Positions 23,711-33,670 of a DNA stretch of 64,000 nucleotides are shown one piece after another. The position numbers and the translations under genes were made by a program. Source of the stretch: Paragonimus westermani (Eukaryota; Platyhelminthes; Trematoda; Plagiorchiida; Troglotrematidae); the NCBI GenBank assembly GCA_008508345.1, contig QNGE01000102.1, positions 281,849 to 345,848 of the forward strand, given 5' to 3'. The notes under the pieces are model-generated. The model did no database searches. It was given only the letters and a program-made list of their open reading frames with translations, and had not been told where the DNA came from. Numbering within the stretch: the stretch's first letter is position 1; each line of letters starts with the position of its first letter.

Positions 23711-26700
23711 AAATTGCAAATGTGATTCAATTTATAAGAACCGAAACCCCCTACTATCTCTCAGTAGTATTATTATTAACCCCCGCCCGTCAGCGTTTAC
23801 TCGGAACACGTAACTAATGCATGATTCCCGTATACCATGAAATTACACACGTTCAGAACATTGTCCGAACATGGTGGTGAGGAAGAGAGAATACAACGGG
23901 AAAAATTTATGCAAGCTTTCGTGCTATAGACGAGGATTTTTGATGAGGAGAACAGCAATCGGATAGTCAATGCGGACGTGTGGTTCATGGTGGGTCCGAT
24001 CTCAAACAGAAAAAGACAATATAGATTGTGAAACAGAATTTCCGTAGCTTTCAATGCTCCAGAAAATCGATCAGTTTTGGTCACCGCTGTGGCAGTACTA
24101 ACAGTATTTTTTTTCCATTAAATTAACGAATTCCTCTTATGTTGGTTTCAATGCCCCACTTACCGAGGTTAAGTGTTGTTGAGGTTTAAACTTTCGGAAT
24201 GTCAACTGTGAGGTTTATGAACAGTCGTATGTAGGACGGATGCTGTTTAGCCCTGGTCTATGGCTTCAGTCTTTATTTACATATGGCTGTGCTGCTACGT
24301 TTTCCATTTTTGCTAATGACTTGAGCTGATTAGCAAAACAACGTATTTAAGATTGTTACTCAAGCCACGAGTTTCCGTTCTAAACGTAAGACACTGTAAT
24401 CCTCTGGATGTTGTTGTCGGATGCACCTCACGAGTCATAGAGAATGTCTCCAGAAAATCATCCAAGGTCAGCTTTTTAAAAACATCATTTTGCATACGTA
24501 TACATGTTACTGTGTTTTTAAACGCTCTGCTTTTTCATAAGTTGTGACAGAAAACATCATGTCCACTCCGCGTGTTTGAAGATAACAAAACCCGCTAAAA
24601 AGACAGTTTCTTAAACAACAAGAAGTAGTGGACAGTGTACCATGGCATGAGCTGAATGTGTTGTGCATAGACGCTAACTTTCCCCACAAAACCAATTTGA
24701 ACCTACGGAGTAACGAGCTCTGCCTTTTCAGCAACGTACGTACCAACTTCCTTTATTTCAGAGACCTGGATCAATGAGCAAATGGACGTCAATCTGCACA
24801 TCATGAGAAGGAAGTAAGCAAAACTTCTCTTGTGAGTAACGTCAGGACCAGCTCAAACTGTATACAATCTTCTTTGCAAAAGCGCTGTGGAATTTAGTAT
24901 GCGATCTTCAGACACGAGTATTGTGACCTGTGAGGTCTGCATACTCACGTGATCGAACTCTCACTTTCACTTATCACACATTTTCTTATCAGCGACCTAC
25001 TCGCTTGGAAATCAAGTTATTCGTAATGTTTACCACCAGTTTTAATTTATTTTACTCTTCCTTCCTCTATTTGGTTTGTGCATAGTAATATAATATATTA
25101 AATTGGCAACACCTTGTCAGGCGAAGCTGTTTTCATAATTCTTGTACATGCAGACAATTGAAGTACTGATTTGTTCCCAAGTGGAATTGAAGAACTGACA
25201 GTATATGATTGTGAATGCAGTACCCCCAGGGTATGCCGTGAGGCTTAGTTTATAGAAGCTGAAGAAGAACCAAAAATCACCGTACTTAAACGGAAAGGGT
25301 CGTTCACTGCTAACTAACAAGTTTTCGCCTCGGAACAGTGTTATGTGATTATGGCAGGACGGTAGCAAGCAAATCCATCCACAAAACTGTTACAATTCCC
25401 TTAATATATCAAGCACGTGCTCTCACTGATTCGGACATAAACGGGCCTATACCGTGGGTTGACATTCTACAGCTAACAGCTGAGTCAGACCTGTTAGCGG
25501 AAACTTCTTGGTCCACATCCCCCAACTGAAATATCATGTCCACCGAACCACCATCCAGAATTAGCTGGACAACAGTTCCGACAAGATATCTTCCATCCAT
25601 CAGACCTCGTTGGTTGTGAGGATGTAGGTCAAATATCATATTTAGGTTCAGTCAACCATTGCCCGAGGTGTCATCCGTTTAAACCAATACCACGAGAAGA
25701 GCTGACTCAATCAGTCATGTAGCAACCCACTCTTTCGATCAACACCTAGCTTCACACATGTACAACCACTCACTAGCATGTACTGACAATCTCGATACAT
25801 ACTCCCAAGATCTAATGCGACAGCCATCAACACAACTAGTCTGACAGATCGAACTTTGGACACTGTTTAGAAAATGATTGAACTGGTGCTCATGAAAAGC
25901 ATCCGTTGAGCACTTTTCAAGCTCACCACGGACAAGAAACTGGATCTGTCAAGGATAACAGAAATGAAATCGTTGCTTCACCAAACATGACCGGGAAATA
26001 CAAACGTGTTATGGTTCTGTTCCAAAGTCGCACCCAAGATCTTTGTATTGTACACACTAGCAGAAAAACACCACGTGGTAAACGTTCCAATTTGTCAGAC
26101 TTAACGGGCGGTGTTGGGCACAGTTAATATTGTATTTTCTTAAACCGTGTGTCATCAACGGTAGCCTACGGCAGAGACCTAATACCAGGACAAGAAATAA
26201 CTGTGTGACGTCAGCCTGTTTAGTGAATGCTACACGTTAGAATCAGTTCGCTGAATGTGGAATGAGATACCGGTATTTCTTAAAAGTAAACATGCGACCA
26301 CCTTGGAATTTTGTGATCCCAAATGATCTCCGCATCTGCCACCTATGGTGGATTTACCACCACAACTGAACCCGCAGTTTCAGAGGCAGAATCAATCGAT
26401 CAGCAAGATATTTGGATACTTCGTCCTCTTCCAAGCAAACCTAGACAACAGGAAACCAGCCAGCGTAGGACTAAACCGACAGACGTCAGTGTTTATGAGT
26501 TTCATGCGCGATTTCGTTTGCATACCAGGGGACTCAGGCTGCTTATCACTGCGTCTGACGCTGACTTGGGTAACAAACTCAAATGCTGTCTACTGGAACT
26601 TACTAAGTTGCAGTGAGATCACAGTTTCACATGGATGGCTTTAAATGGTCGGAATACTATACAGATCGTCTCGCCTTGTATACGGAACTTATAAATCCCT

Positions 26701-27585
26701 CATAGTTTACGCAGGAAGATGTTACTGACGTCCAATGTTGAGTATGCTTAACATAAGCTCCTCTCAAAAATTAGACGCTTGAAAGGTTAGTTGCAAGCCC
26801 AGATAATTTTTACCGAGTCAGATGACGTCCTGCAATTGGACTCAAGTAATTTATCGCTCGATATTGAAATAGTTTCGCTTGGTAAACGGCATTAGGTACT
26901 GCCCTATATGGCACTTTCAACAGCGTTTCAGTGACAATAAACATATTTATTTTGATGTGTTTTATGATAATTGTCTTTAGTTAAAGTTGAATGTAGTCCG
27001 CCGTCCACTCATTTTCTTAGCAAGTGAATTGTCTCCAGCAGAAGAACGTCGACTCTCAGACTGAATCGTTTCCTCTCGAGGTCCAGAAAAACAGGAACGC
27101 CGTCTGTCCCTCGTTAACGCGATTGGGTCTCATTATTAAACTGGGCGAAAGAAAGGTGGATCAAGAGAATGTGTGCTAGACTGACGAACAGTCGAAAATT
27201 AGTGTGGTATCCGGACAATTCAGAGCGCACCAGTCAGTTTCGCACATACTTATCTGTGTCGATTTGTTTGTTTGCAAGGCGATTTCCGTTACAGGAGAAA
27301 CGTATGTCACCAGTGAGACACTCTGAGTTGAAAATATCCGGGTAACTTCAGACCGGGAACCCTTTCAACAGAATGAGACCCACGATGGACAGTTTTCGTA
27401 TCATCCTGCATGAGGTCACCGCTTATTAAGCACAGCAAAGGTCGTACAAAACGGCCGTCACAAAACTATACAAATATCGTGCTTAACTTGATTTGTTGCA
27501 CATCCAGTGGGTCACATACATTACTTGTGACATTGAAAATTGAGCTTCCAAAAAGCAAGTATGGATCTGATCTTCATCATGGCAG
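23711..27585. other. No confident gene
   Basis: Open frames are present on both strands at 25338-25640 and in two + frames at 26323-26644, but neither strand nor frame can be chosen and no domain is visible. The rest shows nothing I can support. Confidence 0.35.
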
Positions 27586-27764
27586 ATCGATCACAAAAAT
27601 ATAGATTAATAAGTAAAACTCATGCACATCGTAAACATTTGGTCGCTAGTCTTTTGTTTTACATCAAGTCACCTGATGTGAAAGGACGACTTATAATGTC
27701 ATCCAGACAAATACGGTTGAGTATACAGAAGTTTGCCCAAGAACTTTACGGGTCGAATAGTGTT
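27586..27764 (+). CDS. Possible exon, unknown basic protein
   Basis: It is bounded by an acceptor ATCTTCATCATGGCAG and a strong donor GTT/GTAAGT. It reads about 59 residues, basic and helix-prone (KYRLISKTHAHRKHL ... SRQIRLSIQKFAQELYG). I do not recognise it. No partner exon was identified nearby, so chance cannot be excluded. Confidence 0.3.
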
Positions 27765-28829
27765 GTAAGTTATTTTCTGATCACTTCCATCTCACTTAAG
27801 ATTACCAAGAAAAGTGCACTTAAGCAGCCAGTTAGCTTCTACCACAAACTGCAGCACTTGTGACTATACGTCATCGTTTGAGTTAACCCACGCAAATAAG
27901 ACCTTACAGAAGCCCACACACAGTTGTCTGGTAGGCTTATAAGAAATTAACGACGTTGTTCATTCTTAGTAAACAACACAACCAGTGACACTTAAAAATA
28001 GCCATAAATCATGTGTTCTACACTGACTGATGGAAAGTTGTGACTGTCTTATGGTAACTTCGGTCCTTTTCCGCGGTTGATCAGTAGAGGAAATCAGTGT
28101 ATCCCAGTCTGTGTCGTCCTGTTCTCAAACCGGGTGGTTGCGCTTGTGTCTCTCAGTCTACCGCTTATTATTCTGGACCAGTATTTTACTTCAGTCACGC
28201 GGACTCGTTTGACTTGATGTCCGTCTGTTTTGGTAGTCACTGACCTATAAAACAAACAGCTAATGCAATATTTTTCGCACTGGCTTGGTAGCCACAAAAC
28301 CATGTTAACAAATATCGATGTTTTGCTGTTCTCGTTGCACGGTATCTGAAGCGGACAACAAACAACAGACAGTCTGCAGTACTGCCAGACAAATTACATT
28401 TCAGTCAGCGTATCGCTGATGAACCTTCAATAACTATCTGATGGCGGGATCCTGATGAGTAACTTAGGTAACTGACCAATTCTGTATAGAGACTAAAATA
28501 TGACATGTTAAGAGCTTTACCGAAATCCAGAGCGTCACAAGCGATTAGGATTATCATTCTACAACTACGCAATATGGTAGTGCACGCTTCTGGCACTACG
28601 GGAAGGTGTCTTCCCTCTCAGATACTTTGAGGCTCGAAGTTAGCAGATTACCACCTCGATCTCTATTTACTTGCGATTCTCTGTGAACCATTTAACATGT
28701 GGGCAGTACACAGATTCCTTTGACGCTCTTTAGTATGACCACAACTCCTCAATATAACTTTAACATTCTTATTTTGTCGAGTCAGTTAGACGCACGTAAA
28801 AACGAAGTTTGTTTTCATGTTGAACCTAA
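27765..28829. other. Nothing recognised
   Basis: No supported exon, repeat family or RNA gene. A few short open frames on the - strand (28094-28303, 28405-28596) have no splice or domain support. Confidence 0.35.
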
Positions 28830-29230
28830 CTCACATTTGATCGTAGCCTTCGCATTTAGATAGACTTTCCGACCAGCCTCTTTCGAAAACAAGCACCGGA
28901 CTCCAGTTTCGCTCTCACTAGAGCCCGTCAGTAGTGCATATCTTTGCCACGGCCGGGATTTGAACTCCGGCCATTCCAATCATGAGGCAACCGTGTTGAC
29001 CACTGCGCCATTCACCTCACATTAGGCACGACCGAATTATCAAATCTGAACGCTCAACCACTCTCGCTTGTGAACAGTGATCAGGTTGCCCGATCGTTTC
29101 GAGAGGAGACACGGTAACTGTCCTGTTAACTCCAATCGATAACCCCGCGATTAGGACTTCCGAGACAGGTCGAGATCACTGAGCTCATTAAGCCTGTAAG
29201 GCGGTATTTTAGATTACTGACGAGTAGTTT
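28830..29230 (-). mobile_element. tRNA-like short element, best preserved copy
   Basis: Read on the - strand, this copy has the full head (GACCTGTCTCGGAAGTCC, GTTAACAGGACAGTTACCG, GAAACGATCGGGCAACCTGA), the tRNA-like middle and the tail (GGAGTCCGGTGCTTG, GAAAGAGGCTGG). Over the shared ~250 bp it differs from the copy at 16.4 kb at only about a dozen to fifteen positions by eye. The outer segment GGTATTTTAGATTACTGACG near 29195-29220 also recurs at other copies, so the unit may be longer than the head-to-tail part. Confidence 0.7.
28957..29010 (-). promoter_or_regulatory. Internal Pol III boxes A and B
   Basis: Read on the - strand, box A TGGCGCAGTGG is at 29000-29010 and box B GTTCAAATC at 28957-28965. 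Both are identical to those in the copy at 16.5 kb. Confidence 0.65.
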
Positions 29231-29698
29231 TAATTAAAGGAGAATTTGTCAGAAGTGGGAGAGGTTTTAAACCAGCATCAGCTTTATGAAGTATTTTGTG
29301 CGGACTAATAAAAAAATGAGTGGTAGGATACAGAACTTCTTGAGGAATGCCTTTAAAAATGTATGGCGAATATTTCACTAATCCCTGTTCAGTTGGACGT
29401 ATTTTGGTACCGTAGTTTTTGGGATACTGCATATAGTTTGCTTAACGATAATTTAACAGCAAAACTGATGTATCATCATTGTATCTGTTTGCTTGTCTGC
29501 TTATTCAGAGAATGAAACTTCTTAATTAAAAAGCCAGCTAAGCGAGTACAAAAGGCGAGTAACCTTAAATGAGAAACTTGCATTGTATGTAATGACGGAA
29601 TTCACAAACCAACGACTCGAAAGAGGAGAGCCTGGTTACATGTGTGAGAAAGCTTTGAGATTTCCATTTGTAGATCGCATGTGAAAACATGTTAGGGG

Positions 29699-30516
29699 GG
29701 TTATTCATCATCAATGTCATCATCATTATTCCATACATCATCATAATTCCGTTCGACATCATCATTATCATCATTATCACCATCATCATCGTCGTCGTCA
29801 TCACCATACTCAACATCATCCTCATCATTTTCCCGCTCATCATCACCGTCATAATCATCCACATTCAGCTCGTCATTCTCACTATTTTCGCCGCCCCACT
29901 CAACATCGTCATCATCATCAACATCGTTTTCATGATCATTATCAACAAAATCTTCATCAACAATATCATCGTCATCATCCCGCTCATAAGCATCATCGTC
30001 ATCCTCCTCCTCCTCAACATCATCACCATTGTCGTCGTCATCTTCGTCATCAACACCACCACCATCATCATCGTCATCATCATCAACATCATCAGTAGCA
30101 CCATCACCATCCTCGTCATCGTCTTCATCATCATTCCGCCCGTCATCATCATCATCATCATCTCCTCCACAATCCCACTCACCATCATCATTATGATCTT
30201 CATCTCGTTCATCATCATGCTCATTATCATCATCACCACACTCATCATTATAAGCATCATCATCGTCATCGTTATCAGCATCGTTCCGCTCGTCATCATC
30301 ATAATCATTTTCATCACTATCTTCATCATCTCGCTCATTATCATGAATATTATCAGCATCAACATCAGCAGCAGCAGCAACATCACCGCTATCGTCATCG
30401 TTGTCGTCCTAATCATCGTCATCACCAATATCGTCATCATCATCATCTTCTTCATCAACGTCGTTCTCATCATTATCTCGTTCATCATCATCATCATCGT
30501 CATCATTATCAACTAA
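29699..30516. repeat. Imperfect GAT/ATC trinucleotide array, 818 bp
   Basis: The + strand is almost wholly ATC/CAT/TCA triplets with substitutions; the - strand is GAT. No insertion or deletion breaks the triplet phase over more than 800 bp. As a result one + frame reads Ile-rich and one - frame reads Met-rich without stops, which is an artefact of the repeat. The remaining - frame reads acidic and is listed separately. Confidence 0.9.
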
Positions 30517-30636
30517 AAGAACAACTTCAATGGCGCCTGCGATTCCTATGTGGCTGTTCCTTTTGCTTTTCTGGGGTGAATTAAAGGAAATCTTTGAATC
30601 AGAGACTGAACAAAGAGAAGTCATGAGATATTTCAT
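29701..30636 (-). pseudogene. Acidic Asp-rich frame spanning the GAT array, one internal stop
   Basis: From an ATG at 30636 the - strand reads about 35 non-repetitive residues (MKYLMTSLCSVSDSK, later SPQKSKRNSH), then enters the GAT array in the Asp frame and stays in it to a TAA at 29701. The only interruption is a TAG at 30409-30411. The roughly 270 array codons are mostly Asp, with Asn, Glu, Gly and Val. At least eight short ER(D/N/E)-like or GRN interruptions recur. It could be a decayed or still used acidic repeat protein, or simply a microsatellite whose slippage preserves frame; the latter is more likely without transcript evidence. Confidence 0.25.
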
Positions 30637-31252
30637 GAACTCTTGTTCAAATTCTATCGATCAACGTCAAGAGGCTTATACCTTGTGTCAGTAGGATAAC
30701 ACATACTGAAGGATTTCCTTCTGTCATTCATTGTCCTGAATGATTAGCTATTCTTAGTTCGCAGGCATCGCAACCAATCAGTAACATCCAACTCGCCGAG
30801 TCCCATCTGTCATCACATACATTAACATCTTCGACCGAGAGCTGGGTCGCCTATAGCTAATCACATTTGAGACGGCCAATTCGTGTACAACGTCCGAATC
30901 TGACTTCGTTAACCCCGATCAAATTGGTCCGCTATTGTAGAGGCCAAGCTCAGCCTCGCATACTTCACCAAATCGGTCAGTACCTGAGTACTGGAATCCA
31001 GTATCAGCTTCACACACACGTTGCAAACTCACGAGCTCTCTATATTGTTGTTTGAGCCGCCAGTGGAGAAGCACCGTGTCTCCGCAGGGTGTGTGCTTTT
31101 GTGTTGTACTGGATTTTTCACTGATGCCTCTTCTATTCCAGCCTCCGCTTTTGCGTTTCATATCAGCAGTATCAAGATAGTGAAATTTCTATCGATTTAT
31201 TGTGGCCTTCAAAAGCTTTAAAATAGGTAATTCAGTGTCTTCTTTCACTCAC
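30637..31252. other. No supported gene
   Basis: Between the array and the exon candidate at 31253. A - frame at 30919-31161 could be continuation of that gene, but I could not find an acceptor that fits phase 0. Confidence 0.35.
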
Positions 31253-31420
31253 TGGATATATGCCAATCGTCTGCTTCATCCCATCACTCCAAGCGACGGG
31301 CGTCTGTAGCCAGTCTCTGAACGGTGAAATGCTAAGTTTGTCGTATGTATTGATACACAGAATTGGCCCCGAGAAACCATACGTGGGCCACACAAGTGAA
31401 ATTTCCAGCCCCACGCCAAG
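31253..31420 (-). CDS. Probable internal exon, unknown protein
   Basis: On the - strand the acceptor CATTGGCATAG and donor CCA/GTGAGT bound exactly 168 nt, 56 codons, phase 0 at both ends. The translation looks like a folded protein: hydrophobic with Trp, Gly and Pro (SLVWPTYGFSGPILCINTY, SPFRDWLQTPVAWSDGM). I do not recognise the family. Exons to join it were not established. A possible first exon of a - strand gene at 32141-32231 ends in phase 1 and therefore does not join it directly. Confidence 0.4.
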
Positions 31421-32140
31421 CTATGCCAATGGAAAATGACCTACTGCTCACCGATTAATCCCAAAAAGTACACAGTTGAGTGCAATACTAGTGGATGGCT
31501 ACTTGTAAATTAGACAGCGAATAAAGCCAGTGTAGGTCCTATGTCACATTTGGATGGAAATGGGCTTTGTTCTGCGCCGCAGTGCGTACTGCACTGTTTT
31601 CGTCGCGCTTAGCTAAGGTCAACACCGCCACCACGCAACGAGTGTACATGCACCTCTTACGGTTTGTAAGTTGTTGATTCAGGAAAACTGTTCCACCTAA
31701 TCGAATGCTATCAAGTCGTCAGGTATTTTTTGGTACTCAGTGATCAGATAGGATGTATTCTAAATGACTGCTTTCGAACAATTGCCTGGTAAAGAGCGAC
31801 CGCCTGTCGAAGCTGTCATTCATTAGTTCACCCGACCCGGATCAAGATAAGCTGCACTAATAATGAACTATACCCATAAAAGACAGAAGCTTAAAGTCTA
31901 ACTTTGATGTGAACCAACCCCAATCTTTGATTGTAAATGAAAATTACCGTTTGAAGTATGTAAGATCTGACTTGTAGCAAATCAACTCGTTGCCCAGTTA
32001 TCGGTCACTATGAACACACTATCAAGGAACTTAGTAAACTGTACACAAACATATACGCCAGTATGGGAAAGAATTAACTTTCCAGTGCATGTTTTAGCAA
32101 CGGATTAACAAATCAAATAGCCAGCAAAGAATAATGATAC
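31421..32140. other. Nothing recognised
   Basis: No exon, repeat family or RNA gene is supported here. If the exon at 31253-31420 is real, this is probably intronic. Confidence 0.3.
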
Positions 32141-32231
32141 CTGTTCTTTTTTTATCAAGCCTGTTTTCGTGAGGTTCTTTGTTCACCGGGGATGTAGTAG
32201 ATAAACTTGGTGTAACCAGATCATTTTCCAT
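32141..32231 (-). CDS. Possible first coding exon
   Basis: An ATG in a fair context (AAGATGG) at 32231 opens a 30-codon frame (MENDLVTPSLSTTSPVNKE onward, Ser/Thr/Lys-rich) that ends at a CAG/GTATCA donor. It lies upstream, on the - strand, of the exon candidate at 31253-31420. It is short and unrecognised, so support is weak. Confidence 0.2.
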
Positions 32232-33139
32232 CTTCGACGAACAAGAAAACAGTAGAAAAATAGACCGGCTGTAAACTTTAATTAATCTGCAACGAAAGTG
32301 GAAAAAGCACATTTCGCACATGATCTTGTCGATCGGTGACAAATATATGATGGTAAATATGTTTGCAAAAATATCAGTCTCCTACAGGTTCATTTATTCA
32401 GTTGAACCACTGTAGAATTAGTCAGGATTCATGACTATACGCAGTCTACCGGGGCAGCTGTAAACCTCCTGGTTTGGGGAAGAACATGACAACATATTGA
32501 AGGTTCACTCGGATACAACTGATTCTGCACAGTAATAAGCCATGGTTAACAAATCACACAACTTACAACCAACCGAACTCTGAGCACGGAATTTAAACGT
32601 CAACAGGTATCAGTCAATAATACGGTAGCCTACACAATTCAATGACGGTGTGCAGGATAGACAAGAAGGGGACAGTTCGGACGTGAGTTCTCAAGACCAA
32701 TTCAGAGGATGTTACGTGTAATAATGTGAGAAATGTTCGGCCTGTGTTTACTGTAATCAGCACACATGGATATATATGAAGGAATTACGGTACGATAGTT
32801 TGACCAATGGTATATAGGTATGGGAGCAGTTGAGATTGCTGTTGTGCAGGCCACTGATTGTGGATGGGTAGCCGGGAGGTGGGGTTTCGTGGCCGGGTGT
32901 GGAGGTTTGGTGATTTGAGTTTTTGGCGAAACTTTTACTAGCGTACTCTCCATTTCACTTGTAGTGATCCGAATGTAATTTTCATTTATTCCGACCAGAA
33001 TCAACAACTACTGAAACCCGAAATTAAAAGCAGTAGTAGCCTACGGCATGCCTTCTAATTACAGTGCGGGGCGTGAGAAACACTTTGGATGAAACTGGGA
33101 TATGTACAAAATGAATGTCGTTTACAAGTGATTGCAGTT
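32232..33139. other. Nothing recognised
   Basis: A Thr/Pro-rich open frame on the - strand (32702-33007) has no domain or splice support and is probably chance. Confidence 0.35.
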
Positions 33140-33670
33140 TTAGCATTCCTATAGACTTTCTAGCCGGTTGCTTTCGAAAAAGAGCACTAGACTCGAGTTT
33201 CGCTCTTGTTAGAGCTAACCAGTAGTGCATCTCTTTGCTACGGCCAGAACCAGAGCATCGGTCGTGCTTTCGTGACGCAACCGTGTTAAACACTGTATCA
33301 CTGGACTCAAATTGAGCATGAATTTATGAAAAGGCTGGATCACATTTGCTCGAGAGTAGCGCTCAGAATGTCCAATCATGTCGACAGGATACACAGTGAC
33401 TGCCATGGTAACTCTAATCGACGACCCTATGATTAGGACTTCTCTCCAGTTTGAAATAACGGAAACCATCAGTTTTGACCAACGGTATTTTGAGTACCGG
33501 TTAGTAGAGGGGATTGTTGGTTTCACATGCTGAACGTCACTCTTGATTGATCGCAGCCGTTGACATCCCACGGCCTGCATTTCTGGAAAAGAAGTACTAT
33601 TTATAATCCCCAACAAGAGCAAAATTCAAGTATAGGGCTTCTTCCCGAAAGGGGCCGATTGAAAATTGTA
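33140..33670. mobile_element. tRNA-like short element, - copy with opposed + tail
   Basis: The tail (GACTTTCTAGCCGG, GAGCACTAGACTCGAGTTTC) at about 33154-33210, a degenerate promoter region and the head (GGACTTCTCTCCAG, near 33436) read on the - strand. A + oriented tail (AGAGCAAAATTCAAGTATAG, GAAAGGGGCCGATTGAAAA) follows at about 33617-33666. Between them, ACCGGTTAGTAGAGGGGAT recurs at the left side of the 16.4-kb copy. Any open frames here are read from the repeat. Confidence 0.6.

Noticed and set aside
25338..25640. Open frames on both strands that each look somewhat protein-like
   Set aside because: Strand cannot be decided, splice sites are weak, and no domain is visible.
26323..26644. 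Two overlapping ~97-codon + frames
   Set aside because: Two equally long frames over the same bases cannot both be coding, and neither has a recognisable motif.
29689..30516. 275-codon Ile-rich + frame and 215-codon Met-rich - frame
   Set aside because: Both are simply other registers of the GAT/ATC array.
29699..30516. CRISPR-like or satellite array
   Set aside because: There are no constant repeats with unique spacers; it is a trinucleotide array in a eukaryotic sequence.
33215..33622. 135-codon - frame
   Set aside because: It lies inside a copy of the tRNA-like short repeat.
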